Origin: Pantoea brenneri
Lineage (GTDB): Bacteria > Pseudomonadota > Gammaproteobacteria > Enterobacterales > Enterobacteriaceae
Direction of reading: 5' to 3'
DNA: 50,025 nucleotides
Assembly (NCBI GenBank): GCA_002095305.1
Contig: MIEI01000032.1
Span: 1-50,025, forward strand
The notes under the pieces were generated by a model. The model saw nothing but the letters and a program-made list of their open reading frames with translations. It did not search any database and was not told the origin of the DNA. Both the position numbers and the translations under genes were made by a program. Shown piece by piece: positions 18,649-27,222 of this stretch. Within the stretch, counting starts at the first letter, position 1; each line of letters begins with the position of its first letter.

Positions 18649-20654
18649 TTGCGGGTAAGCCGGTCACTTACGATAAAGCAGATGGCGACGGTTTCGCTGG
18701 TTGCGGTTATCACCATCAGTATCTTTATCGTCATCCAACTGTTTCATTTTGTGCAGCAGCGCAGGATTGACTACGCCCAGCAGATGGAGAATATCGCGCA
18801 TACCGTCCGGCAGCCGCTGTCAGAAGCGGTGCTGAGAGCGGACATTCCGCAGGCCGAACGCATTCTCCACTCGCTGAAACCCGCCGGGATTTTATCGCGT
18901 GCCGACGTGGTGCTGCCCAACGCGTTCCAGGCGCTGCATGCTGACTTCGAAAATGAGAAGCCGGTGCCGCGACTGGTGGCACGCCTGTTTGAGTTGCCGG
19001 TGCAGATTACCCTGCCGCTCTACTCGGTTGAAAACACCGGGCTGCCTAAACCGCTGGCCTATCTGGTGCTGCAGGCCAACTCGACGCGGGTCTACCAGTT
19101 TATCCTCAGTACGCTGTCGACCATGATCACCACCTATCTGCTGCTGGCGCTGATTCTGTCGGTGGCGATCAGCTGGTGCATTAACCGGCTGGTGGTCCAT
19201 CCGCTGCGTAATATCTCGCGTGAACTGCAGGAGCTGCCGCCGCAGTCGATTCTGACCCACAAACTGACGCTGCCGCCGAGCCACCGTGACGATGAGATCG
19301 GCATGCTGATCCGCAGTTACAACCGTAATCAGCAGGTGCTCGAGTCAGTGCATGATGAGATGAGCCGGCTGACCACCCATTTTGACGTCACCGATCTGCC
19401 CAACCGGGCGCTGTTTCTGGCGCTGGTCGAGCAGTACATGTGCAATCCTGACCAGCCACTCGGCCTGATGGTGATCCGCATTGAGACCCTGCAGGAAGCC
19501 AATGGCGTGTTGAGTGATGAGCAGCGCGACACCCTGATGCTGACGCTGGTCGAGAAAATCCGCAGTACCCTGGATGACCACACCCTGCTGGCGCAAACCG
19601 GTCCCAGCGACTTCGTGCTGTTGATGAAGCGCGCCAGTAATCCATTCCGCGCGCTGCGGCTGGCGCGTAATCTGATGATTCGCCTCAACCAGCCGGTTAA
19701 TCTGCATCAGCTGCAGCTGCGACCGAACGCCAGCATCGGCCTGGCGCTGCGCGACGATCAACCGCTGAGTGCCAATGAGCTGCTGGATCGCGCCACTTCC
19801 GCCATGATGTCGGCGCGCCATCAGGGTAAGAACCAGATTCTGTTCTTCGATGCGGCCTTAACCGAGCGGGCGCAAAAACGCCTGACCCAGGAGCACGACA
19901 TTTTGCAGGGGCTGCATGACGATCAGTTTGCCCTCTACCTGCAACCACAGATTGATATGCGCACCGGCGAACTGGCTGGGGCGGAAGCGCTACTGCGAAT
20001 GCGTCAGCCGGACGGCAGTTTCGGTCTGACCGAGGAGTTTATCGCCAGCGCTGAAGAGATTGGGGTAATTAGCGCGATTGGCCGCTGGGTGTTTGAAGAG
20101 GCGTGCCGCATTCTGGCCGGCTGGCAGCGACAGGGCATTATGCTGCCGCTGAGCGTGAATATCTCTGCGGTCCAGCTGCGTGATAGCGCGATGGTGAGCC
20201 ATCTGCAGGCGCTGCTGAAGCGCCATCAGATTGCGCCAGGCACCTTCGTGCTGGAAGTGACGGAAACTGCCATATCGGGGATACCGGCCAGGCCATCTCG
20301 CTGCTGCGGACCTTGCAGCAGACCGGCGTGGCGGTCGCGCTGGATGACTTCGGCATGGGCTACTCCAACCTGAACTCTCTGCATCAGCTCAAAGCGTTGC
20401 CGGTCAATAAGCTGAAGATGGATCGCAGCTTCGTCGCGGCGCTGCCGGATGATGACACCATGGTGCGCATCGTGGCGGCAATAGCCGAGATCATCCATCT
20501 GGATGTGGTTGCTGAAGGCGTCGAAACCGCCGAGCAGCGCGACTGGCTGCTGGCGCGCGGCATCCATATCGGGCAAGGGTATCTTTATGCTGAAGCCTTG
20601 CCGCTGGCGCGCTTCAATCAGGCATGGATTGAAAACCGCTCACTGCCGGAATAA
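18649..20654 (+). pseudogene. hmsP: HmsP/YhjK-type c-di-GMP phosphodiesterase, single frameshift
   Basis: Inner-membrane GGDEF-EAL protein that degrades c-di-GMP and so lowers polysaccharide output. TTG at 18649 with GGGAG seven bases upstream gives MRVSRSLTIKQMA, the same start as E. coli YhjK. Membrane segments lie at about 14-34 and 155-178, with a periplasmic domain between and a HAMP region after. The GGDEF site is degenerate (GPSDF, 318-322), so cyclase activity is not expected. The EAL site is present (AEALLR, 445-450), as are VNISAVQL, LEVTET, LDDFGMGYS and AEGVET. The frame breaks at the G4 run 20277-20280; one more G restores a 668-residue protein. As written, the protein loses the end of the EAL barrel. 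Confidence 0.9.
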
Positions 20655-20879
20655 TTACCTGATTCATTGATTTTGCGAGAATTTTAGTTACAAAACCCTA
20701 TGCTGAAGCGTTTCAGTTCAGAATTACGTCTGTATCATTTCCCCCTGCTTTGTAAGCCTGTATTAATCACGTAAACAGAGTGTTATTTTCGGGTTACTGT
20801 CAGGCGCCGCCCGTGTTGCCCGTCAGTCACAATAACGAATCCGACAACATCACCTCACGGCGTTAGTGGACACCTGTTT

Positions 20880-22169
20880 ATGAAAACCTCACTTTTTAAA
20901 AGCCTTTATTTCCAGGTGCTGATGGCGATTGGCATCGGCGTTTTGATAGGCCATTTTTATCCGGAATTAGGGACCCAGATGAAGCCGTTGGGAGATGGCT
21001 TCGTTAAGTTGATCAAGATGATTATCGCCCCGGTTATTTTCTGTACCGTGGTGACCGGCATTGCCGGTATGGAGAGCATGAAGGCGGTTGGCCGCACCGG
21101 CGCGGTGGCGCTGCTCTATTTTGAAATTGTCAGTACTATTGCGCTGATCATCGGTCTGGTGGTGGTCAATGTGGTGCAGCCGGGAGCCGGAATGAACGTC
21201 GACCCGGCCACGCTGGATGCCAAAGCGGTGGCGGTTTACGCGCAGCAGGCGGAGCAGCAGGGAGTCGTTGCGTTCCTGCTGGATGTGATCCCTAACAGCG
21301 TCATCGGCGCCTTCGCCAGCGGCAACATTCTGCAGGTACTGCTGTTCGCCATTCTGTTTGGTTTCGCGCTGCATCGCCTCGGTAATACCGGCACGTTGAT
21401 TTTCAACGTGATTGAGAGCTTCTCGAACGTGATCTTCGGGATTATCAACATGATCATGCGTCTGGCTCCGATCGGCGCATTCGGCGCGATGGCGTTCACC
21501 ATCGGTAAGTATGGCGTTGGCTCGCTGGTGCAGCTCGGCCAGCTGATTATCTGCTTCTATATCACCTGTATCCTGTTCGTGGTGGTGGTGCTGGGACTGA
21601 TTGCGCGGCTGTTTGCCGGTTTCAGCATCTTCAAATTTATTGCTTACATCAAAGAAGAGCTGTTAATCGTGCTGGGGACCTCCTCTTCGGAGTCGGCGCT
21701 GCCGCGTATGCTGGATAAGATGGAGCGACTGGGCTGCAAGAAATCGGTGGTGGGCCTGGTGATACCGACCGGCTACTCCTTCAACCTGGATGGCACGTCG
21801 ATCTACCTGACCATGGCGGCGGTGTTTATCGCCCAGGCCACTAACGCGCACATGGACATCTTCCATCAGATCACGCTGCTGGTGGTGCTGTTGCTCTCGT
21901 CGAAAGGGGCCGCCGGGGTGACCGGTAGCGGATTCATCGTGCTGGCGGCGACACTTTCAGCGGTCGGCCATCTGCCGGTAGCCGGTCTGGCGCTGATCCT
22001 GGGTATCGACCGCTTTATGTCCGAAGCCCGTGCGCTCACCAACCTGGTGGGTAACGGCGTGGCGACCGTGGTGGTGGCGAAGTGGGTCGACCAGCTGGAT
22101 CAAAAACAGCTGAAAGAGACGCTGGCCGGTGGGAATAAGGCGAAAAAAGCAGCTGATCCCACACTTTAA
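20880..22169 (+). CDS. dctA: C4-dicarboxylate:cation symporter DctA
   Basis: Inner-membrane symporter of the DAACS family for aerobic uptake of succinate, fumarate and malate. The 429 residues show the family marks: serine-rich [12 protein letters not shown] hairpin (about 261-272), [19 protein letters not shown] (about 298-316) and the [17 protein letters not shown] hairpin (about 340-356). Length matches E. coli (428). The 225-bp upstream gap holds no site I can name with confidence; E. coli dctA is under CRP and DcuSR control. The gene is monocistronic, since a strong terminator follows. Confidence 0.97.
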   Translation: MKTSLFKSLYFQVLMAIGIGVLIGHFYPELGTQMKPLGDGFVKLIKMIIAPVIFCTVVTGIAGMESMKAVGRTGAVALLYFEIVSTIALIIGLVVVNVVQPGAGMNVDPATLDAKAVAVYAQQAEQQGVVAFLLDVIPNSVIGAFASGNILQVLLFAILFGFALHRLGNTGTLIFNVIESFSNVIFGIINMIMRLAPIGAFGAMAFTIGKYGVGSLVQLGQLIICFYITCILFVVVVLGLIARLFAGFSIFKFIAYIKEELLIVLGTSSSESALPRMLDKMERLGCKKSVVGLVIPTGYSFNLDGTSIYLTMAAVFIAQATNAHMDIFHQITLLVVLLLSSKGAAGVTGSGFIVLAATLSAVGHLPVAGLALILGIDRFMSEARALTNLVGNGVATVVVAKWVDQLDQKQLKETLAGGNKAKKAADPTL

Positions 22170-22194
22170 TCATTGATTTGCACTTAAATCCCGA

Positions 22195-22233
22195 CAAATG
22201 CCCGCTGTCACTTGCCCTGACAGCGGGCATTTG
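22195..22233 (+). terminator. Terminator after dctA
   Basis: A 16-bp perfect stem: caaatgcccgctgtca (22195-22210) pairs with tgacagcgggcatttg (22218-22233) around a 7-base loop. The T stretch at the 3' foot is short (three bases), but the stem is very stable. It lies 25 bp after the stop. Confidence 0.85.
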
Positions 22234-22311
22234 GATAATAAACTCTACTTGTTTTTTTTGACGTTTTTCACTTCGTTGCGCGACATCCTGAGCTTCCTGT
22301 GGTCAAACACT

Positions 22312-22364
22312 CTGTTATTGGATAACAGCGCGATTCGGCGCCAGCCGATTCGCTAATAACAGCG
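22312..22364 (+). promoter_or_regulatory. Repeated and competing inverted repeats upstream of yhjJ
   Basis: CTGTTAT (22312-22318) is complementary to ATAACAG at 22322-22328 (3-base gap) and, extended to CTGTTATT, also to AATAACAG at 22355-22362. ataacagcg occurs twice (22322-22330 and 22356-22364). Between the copies, gcgattcggc (22330-22339) pairs with gccgattcgc (22344-22353) except for one T-T mismatch. This could be an operator with an extra half-site or an RNA switch with two exclusive folds. No regulator is identified. Confidence 0.4.
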
Positions 22365-22415
22365 GCAAAACGTGCCAGCGATAACGATATTTGAATTATT
22401 TGAGTAGGGGTTCAC

Positions 22416-23912
22416 ATGCAGGGCACCAGAATTCGGCTTTTGGTTGGTGGATTAGTGCTGGCAGCGACCAGCTATGGTCTCCAGGCAGAAACGCTGCAAC
22501 CGGATCCGGCCTGGCAGGAAGGCAAGCTGGATAACGGATTTAACTGGCAGTTACTGGCCACACCGCAACGTCCCAGTGACCGCATCGAACTGCGCATGGT
22601 GGTGAATACTGGCTCGCTGGTCGAAAGTGCGCAACAGGCGGGCTTCAGCCATTTGCTGCCACGTCTGGCGATGGTGCATAACACCGCGCTCGACACCAAC
22701 CAGCAGCGCGCTTTGTGGCAACAGGCCATGGATCCCCAGCACCCGCTGCCACCTGTCATCGCCTCTTATGATTTCACCCAATACAACCTCAGCCTGCCGA
22801 ACAATCGCCCTGAACTGCTGAAAGAAGCGCTGAGCTGGCTGGCGGCTACCGCCGGCAATATGGCGATTACCGAGCAGGTGGTGAATACCGCGCTGACCGC
22901 GTCCGATCCGGTTGCGACCTGGCCGAAAGATACCCAGGATGTCTGGTGGCGTTATCGGCTGAAAGGCTCGGCCCTGCTGGCGCACGATCCCGCGGCACAA
23001 CCGCGCGCGCCGGTCGATTTAACCCAGCTGAATGATTTTTACCGTCAGTGGTATACGCCTGACGCGATGACGCTGTATGTGGTAGGTAATGTTGATAGCC
23101 GTAGCCTCTCCGAGCAGATCAATAAAGCGTTTTCGCCGTTAACCGGCAAACGTGAAACGCCTGCGCCGCTGCCGACTTTATCACCGCTGCCGCATGAGCC
23201 GGTGAATCTGGTCAACGGCAAAATGACTCAGGATCGTCTGTCGCTGGTGTGGGATACGCCGTGGCAACCGATCCGTGATTCCCAGAACCTGCAACGTTAC
23301 TGGCAAGGCGATCTGGCGCGTGAAGCGCTGTTCTGGCACGTCCAGCGTGCGCTAAGCGACAGCAAAGCGCAGGGCGTACAGGTTGGTTTTGACTGTCGTG
23401 TGCTCTATCAGCGTGCGCAATGCTCCATCAACCTGGATGCGCGCAATGAATCGCTGGCGCAGAACATGACGCTGGTGGCGCGCGAACTGGCGACGGTGCG
23501 TGATAAAGGCTTACCGCAGGAGGAGTTTGATGCGCTGATGGCGCAGAAACTGCTGGAGCTGAACAAGCTGTTCACCACCTACGCCCGCACCGATACCGAT
23601 GTGCTGATGAGCCAGCGTCTGCGTTCACAGCAGAACTCGGTGGTGGATATCGCCCCGGAGCAGTATCAGAAACTGCGGCAGACGTTCCTCGCCGGTCTGA
23701 CCCGCGAGCAGCTGAATCAGGAACTGCGTCAGCAGCTTAGCCAGGAACTGATGATGGTGCTGATTCAGCCGGAAGGGGAAGCCGAAACCAACGTGAAAAG
23801 CCTGCAGAGCAGCTGGGAGAAGGTGATGGCGCCGCCTGCGGCACCGGCGGCCGGCAACGATGCCAGCCAGCCGGATAACAGCGTCAGCGACATTCAGCCG
23901 CCCGCCGCGTAA
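22416..23912 (+). CDS. yhjJ: YhjJ, catalytically dead M16-family peptidase homologue
   Basis: Secreted periplasmic protein of the M16 (insulinase/pitrilysin) family, 498 residues as in E. coli YhjJ. The signal peptide is cleaved near Ala24. The N-terminal M16 domain keeps the surrounding pattern (VNTGSLVESAQQAGFSHLLPRLAM), but the zinc motif HxxEH is HLLPR at 79-83, so the catalytic Glu and second His are missing. A second M16-like domain follows (WYTPDAMTLYVVGNVD) and a Pro/Ala-rich tail ends the protein. A protease is therefore unlikely; a binding or chaperone role is possible but unknown. It converges on the hydrolase gene with only 4 bp between the stop codons. Confidence 0.93.
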   Translation: MQGTRIRLLVGGLVLAATSYGLQAETLQPDPAWQEGKLDNGFNWQLLATPQRPSDRIELRMVVNTGSLVESAQQAGFSHLLPRLAMVHNTALDTNQQRALWQQAMDPQHPLPPVIASYDFTQYNLSLPNNRPELLKEALSWLAATAGNMAITEQVVNTALTASDPVATWPKDTQDVWWRYRLKGSALLAHDPAAQPRAPVDLTQLNDFYRQWYTPDAMTLYVVGNVDSRSLSEQINKAFSPLTGKRETPAPLPTLSPLPHEPVNLVNGKMTQDRLSLVWDTPWQPIRDSQNLQRYWQGDLAREALFWHVQRALSDSKAQGVQVGFDCRVLYQRAQCSINLDARNESLAQNMTLVARELATVRDKGLPQEEFDALMAQKLLELNKLFTTYARTDTDVLMSQRLRSQQNSVVDIAPEQYQKLRQTFLAGLTREQLNQELRQQLSQELMMVLIQPEGEAETNVKSLQSSWEKVMAPPAAPAAGNDASQPDNSVSDIQPPAA

Positions 23913-23915
23913 TTC

Positions 23916-23934
23916 CTCAGGTTTTTGCCCTGAG
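23916..23934. terminator. Short hairpin at the yhjJ / hydrolase convergent end
   Basis: CTCAGG (23916-23921) pairs with CCTGAG (23929-23934) around tttttgc. It overlaps the last codons of the minus-strand hydrolase gene, so any termination role would be mainly for yhjJ. The stem is only 6 bp and lacks a downstream T-tract. Confidence 0.3.
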
Positions 23935-24789
23935 CCACTCGGTCACCAGCATCGGCCAGCTGGCAAGGGGCAAATCTGCCACGCCACGGATACCGAATCC
24001 GTGGCCACCCTTCTGATAGAAATGCACCTCTGCCGGGACGTTGTGCTCCCGTAATGCGCCGAAAAACGCCATGCTGTGGTTCACCGACACCGATTCGTCG
24101 TCGGCGGCGTGAATCAGCAGGGTTGGCGGCACCAGCGGGTGAACCCGGGTTTCCAGTGAATAGGCCTCAATCGTTTTTTGATCGGGCCATGCGCCGAGCA
24201 ATCGGGTACGTGAACCTTCATGAGCAATGCCGTCACGCATGCTGATCACCGGGTAGACCAGCACCATCGCATCGGGACGCGGCGAGAAGTTTTCTGCGCC
24301 ATCCTGTACCGGATAGAGCTTTTCGGCAAAGCGGGTACCCAGGCTGGCGGCGACGTGTCCGCCGGCTGAAAAGCCCATCATCACGATGTATTTGCCGTTC
24401 AGGCCGCGCTGCGCACGTTCACGCAACACCCGTACTGCCCGCTGCGCATCGGCCAGCGGCGCGTCCGGCCCCTCATGATGGCCATCATAAGGCAGCCGAT
24501 AGGTCATTACCGCCAGGGTGTAGCCCATCGAGGTAAAGAAAGTGGCGAGCGCGCTCCCTTCACGATCGATCATCACGCGATGATAGCCACCGCCCGGCGC
24601 GACCAGCAGGGTAATACCGTTCGACTCCACCGGATGCCAGATCGCCATTTCCGGGCAACGTACGCCGGTGGCGGCGCGATCGTAAGGCTCATACTGTTTG
24701 GCCATATCGATAATTTGCGGCTGCGCGCGCGAATCGCTGGCGCCTGGCGCATCACCGTGCGGCCAGATATTAATAATTTCTGTGTGCAT
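23917..24789 (-). CDS. Alpha/beta hydrolase, acetyl-esterase/lipase-like
   Basis: A 290-residue cytosolic alpha/beta hydrolase without a signal peptide. Visible motifs: oxyanion loop APGGGYH, nucleophile elbow GFSAGGH (catalytic Ser), acid HAADDESV and base GGHGFG, i.e. a complete triad of the BD-FAE/acetylxylan-esterase-like group. Start ATG 24789 is chosen because AGGA lies six bases upstream; the open frame continues upstream without support. The substrate is unknown; an O-acetylated sugar or oligosaccharide would suit the neighbouring kdgK, but that is inference. In E. coli, yhjJ and kdgK are adjacent, so this gene is an insertion or lineage-specific gene at that spot. Confidence 0.85.
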   Translation of the reverse strand: MHTEIINIWPHGDAPGASDSRAQPQIIDMAKQYEPYDRAATGVRCPEMAIWHPVESNGITLLVAPGGGYHRVMIDREGSALATFFTSMGYTLAVMTYRLPYDGHHEGPDAPLADAQRAVRVLRERAQRGLNGKYIVMMGFSAGGHVAASLGTRFAEKLYPVQDGAENFSPRPDAMVLVYPVISMRDGIAHEGSRTRLLGAWPDQKTIEAYSLETRVHPLVPPTLLIHAADDESVSVNHSMAFFGALREHNVPAEVHFYQKGGHGFGIRGVADLPLASWPMLVTEWLRAKT

Positions 24790-24865
24790 AACATGTCCTG
24801 ATGCGAGGGATGTTTTAATTGTTTTGTTCGCGGCCGGAGAGCACAGCGTCCTGCTGTTGTTGATT

Positions 24866-24880
24866 AAAAGATGGTCTTTT
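24866..24880. promoter_or_regulatory. Perfect inverted repeat in the hydrolase promoter region
   Basis: AAAAGA-TGG-TCTTTT (6-bp arms, 3-bp centre) lies 77 bp upstream of the hydrolase start codon. The size and position suit an operator. It resembles the architecture of the kdgK palindrome (7-3-7) but not its sequence. Confidence 0.4.
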
Positions 24881-25169
24881 TTCAGCCGGACGTCCATCCG
24901 AAAACGGTAAAAATGACCAGATTCGGACTATGCCTGGTGGCGATTTTTTTCCAGTAAGCGGCTAATTTTAAACAAGAATTTATAAGTCGTTCTGGAGGCG
25001 TTAAGGCGGCAGGATAGGCGATTAATGACGATTTATCCGCTTAAGGTAAATGTCCGGTATAGCCCGCTTTGTTAGCCGGAATTTACCGGATATTTCGCTG
25101 CGGGCTGTTAAGAGGCAATAATGGGTCGGGCAGCTACGGGCGGTACTGATACGCCCTCGCCGGAGCCGT
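24881..25169. other. Intergenic region between hydrolase and kdgK with competing stem-loops
   Basis: No gene is visible. GGTAAAT (25045-25051) plus CCGG (25054-25057) pair with CCGG (25076-25079) plus ATTTACC (25081-25087), giving 11 bp with a small internal loop. AGCCCGC (25061-25067), in that loop, can instead pair with GCGGGCT (25100-25106). A further hairpin, gggcg(g)ta with tacgccc, lies at 25138-25156, just after the kdgK stop on the minus strand. This may be the kdgK transcript end, an attenuator for the hydrolase gene, or a small RNA. Confidence 0.4.
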
Positions 25170-26102
25170 TTAGTCGGGCATCGCCTCAGCGGGAATAATT
25201 GCGCCACGATGCTGAATCACGGTGCTGGCGGTGAGATGGCCCCGCTGCGCAGCGGCTTCGGCTGAAGCGCCGGTCAGGCGGCGGGCCAGATAACCGGCAC
25301 TGAACGAGTCGCCGGCGGCCGTGGTATCAATCACCTTCTCCTTCGCCAGACGCACCGCCGGGACATCCGTCAGGGGGGCATCACCCACGGCGACCAGGCA
25401 CGATTCTGCGCCGCGTTTAATCACAATTTCACTGGCTCCCGCCTGGCGAGTGCGGGCAATCACCGCCTCCAGCGGCTGTTCGCCCCACAGCAGATGCTCA
25501 TCATCCAGCGTCAGAAAAGCGATATCGGTGCGGTTAAGCATGGCGCGGTAAGCCGCCTGCGCACTGGCCTGATCCGCCCATAAGCGCGGACGATAGTTAT
25601 TATCAAAAATCACCTTACCGCCATTGGCCCGACAGCGGTCCAGCAACTGCATCAGCTTATCGCGGCTGGCCGGGGCCAGAATCGCCAGGCTGATGCCGCT
25701 CAGGTAGAGATAGTCGTAGTGCGCCAGCTGCTGACAGATCGCCTCTGACTGAGGGCTGTCGAGCCAGTAACGGGCTGCGGCATCGCTGCGCCAGTACCAG
25801 AAGGTGCGCTCGCCTTCAGCATCGGTTTCAATCACATACAGGCCGGGCATCTTGTTGTCGAGGCGCTGGATCAGATCGGTATTGACCTTCTCCTGCTGCC
25901 AGGCGGCGATCATCTGATCGCTGAAGGAGTCGACGCCGAGTGCAGTAACGTAATCGACCCGAAGCTGATCCTGATTCACCTGGCGAGCGAGGTAGACCGC
26001 AGTATTCAGCGTATCGCCGCCAAAGCCGCGTTTAATGTTCTCACCCTTTTCGGACAGCTCAATCATGCATTCACCAATAATGGCAATTTTTTTCTGCGTC
26101 AT
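25170..26102 (-). CDS. kdgK: 2-dehydro-3-deoxygluconokinase KdgK
   Basis: Cytosolic PfkB-family kinase phosphorylating 2-keto-3-deoxygluconate to KDPG, joining pectin and hexuronate breakdown to the Entner-Doudoroff aldolase. The N-terminal sequence KKIAIIGECMIEL with the GFGGDTLNTA sugar-binding segment (26-35) is typical. PfkB signature 2 is DTTAAGDSFSAG (259-270) with catalytic Asp265. Length 310 residues (E. coli 309). A KdgR-like palindrome lies 65 bp upstream, so induction by hexuronate catabolites is likely. It is transcribed alone on the minus strand, divergent from pdeH. Confidence 0.95.
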   Translation of the reverse strand: MTQKKIAIIGECMIELSEKGENIKRGFGGDTLNTAVYLARQVNQDQLRVDYVTALGVDSFSDQMIAAWQQEKVNTDLIQRLDNKMPGLYVIETDAEGERTFWYWRSDAAARYWLDSPQSEAICQQLAHYDYLYLSGISLAILAPASRDKLMQLLDRCRANGGKVIFDNNYRPRLWADQASAQAAYRAMLNRTDIAFLTLDDEHLLWGEQPLEAVIARTRQAGASEIVIKRGAESCLVAVGDAPLTDVPAVRLAKEKVIDTTAAGDSFSAGYLARRLTGASAEAAAQRGHLTASTVIQHRGAIIPAEAMPD

Positions 26103-26166
26103 GGTTTTAGACCTGTAGTGAAATATCGCCTTAGTCTCGCGTCTGGTATGGCAGACGTCAATGCTT

Positions 26167-26183
26167 TTAAAACGGTGTTTTAA
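26167..26183. promoter_or_regulatory. KdgR operator candidate upstream of kdgK
   Basis: TTAAAAC-GGT-GTTTTAA is a perfect 17-bp inverted repeat, 65 bp before the kdgK start. It fits the KdgR box of enterobacteria, which has AAAC and GTTT arms around a short centre. kdgK is a classical KdgR target. Confidence 0.65.
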
Positions 26184-26307
26184 TTTAACTTAAGGTGACG
26201 AATAGCGGCGATCGCGCTGATAAAGAGGGCTATTTTCGGCTTGTTTTGGCGATAGTGTCCCGCTAAAGGTTGTTAAACTCCCCGCTTTGATGTGGCCGGA
26301 CATTTCA

Positions 26308-26334
26308 TCAAGCGATCACAGGCATGGTCGATAA
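26308..26334 (+). promoter_or_regulatory. Sigma-28 (FliA) promoter candidate for pdeH
   Basis: TCAAGCGA (26308-26315), 11 bp, then GTCGATAA (26327-26334). The FliA consensus is TAAAGTTT-N11-GCCGATAA: the spacing is exact and the -10 matches at 7 of 8 positions. E. coli yhjH/pdeH is a class 3 flagellar gene read from such a promoter. Transcription would begin about 45 bp before the start codon. Confidence 0.65.
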
Positions 26335-26385
26335 TCGCCGCTGAGTCGCCAATTTTGAGCGCTCATTACCAACCAGGAAAACATC

Positions 26386-27159
26386 ATGGTGATGGAGAGT
26401 ATTAGTCAATGGCTACCTTCTTCAACTGACCTCAACTCCCAACCGGAAACGCCGCATTTCTGGCACCAATGCCAACGATTTTATCGCTTCCAGCCGATTT
26501 ATCAGGTGACGGGGCGGTTGCTGGCAATCGAGTTGCTGACGGCCATTAGCCATCCGTCTGCACCGGAAGAAACCCTGTCGCCGGAAGCCTATTTTGCCGG
26601 GCTTGAGATTGCGCAGCGACTGCATGTGGTACAGGAACAACTCGAACTGTTAACGCAGTGGGCTGCTTTCTTTGAGCAGAATGCGGTGGTCGCCTCGGTC
26701 AACATTGATGGGCCGTCGCTGTTATCTATTCAGCATCATCCGGCCATCCGCAGCCTGATTGTTCGCCTGCCCTGGGTTCGCTTTGAACTGACAGAACACC
26801 ATGTCCTGCCACAGGAAGAGATGATCGCTCAGATGCCGGAGCTCGGGCCGCTGTGGCTGGATGACTTTGGCTCTGGCATGGCCAATTTTTCGGCGCTGAC
26901 CGAACTGAGATATGACTACATCAAACTGTCGCGCGAGCTGTTTATCCTGCTGCGCAATTCCGATGAAGGACGCAGCCTGTTTTCGATGCTGCTGGCGCTA
27001 ATCAACCGCTACTGTAACGGGGTGATCGTCGAAGGAGTAGAAACCGACGATGAGTGGCAGCAGGTCAGAAGTTCGCCCGCTATTGCCGCGCAGGGCTATT
27101 TCTTTTCGCGTCCGCTCCCATTTTCTGAGTTGAATCATCTCACTATCCAGCTTCCCTGA
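26386..27159 (+). CDS. pdeH: Cyclic-di-GMP phosphodiesterase PdeH (YhjH)
   Basis: Stand-alone cytosolic EAL domain of 257 residues that hydrolyses c-di-GMP, keeping the YcgR brake off flagella and limiting cellulose and biofilm formation. The EAL motif appears as AIELLT (Glu49). Further active-site segments are VNIDGPSLL, RFELTEH, LWLDDFGSGMANF, YDYIKLSREL and VEGVETDDEW, all as in E. coli PdeH. ATG 26386 has AGGA upstream; ATG 26392 is an in-frame alternative. A good FliA promoter precedes it and a 9-bp hairpin follows it. It faces the same cellulose pathway as hmsP at the other end of this region. Confidence 0.95.
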   Translation: MVMESISQWLPSSTDLNSQPETPHFWHQCQRFYRFQPIYQVTGRLLAIELLTAISHPSAPEETLSPEAYFAGLEIAQRLHVVQEQLELLTQWAAFFEQNAVVASVNIDGPSLLSIQHHPAIRSLIVRLPWVRFELTEHHVLPQEEMIAQMPELGPLWLDDFGSGMANFSALTELRYDYIKLSRELFILLRNSDEGRSLFSMLLALINRYCNGVIVEGVETDDEWQQVRSSPAIAAQGYFFSRPLPFSELNHLTIQLP

Positions 27160-27169
27160 TCCCGTTGCC

Positions 27170-27201
27170 CACGGTCTCGACTATCTTTAACGGAGACCGT
27201 G
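27170..27201 (+). terminator. Hairpin between pdeH and yhjG
   Basis: CACGGTCTC (27170-27178) and GAGACCGTG (27193-27201) form a perfect 9-bp stem with a 14-base loop, 10 bp after the pdeH stop and 21 bp before the yhjG start. It lacks a T-tract. It may end pdeH mRNA or structure the yhjG leader. Confidence 0.45.
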
Positions 27202-27222
27202 AAAGTGCAAGGAGAAAGCGCA

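Noticed and set aside
18649..18700. Later ATG (Met12) as the hmsP start instead of TTG 18649
   Set aside because: The TTG start has GGGAG at seven bases and reproduces the N-terminus of the E. coli homologue.
20655..20879. CRP site upstream of dctA
   Set aside because: Looked for TGTGA-N6-TCACA; only poor matches with wrong spacing were found.
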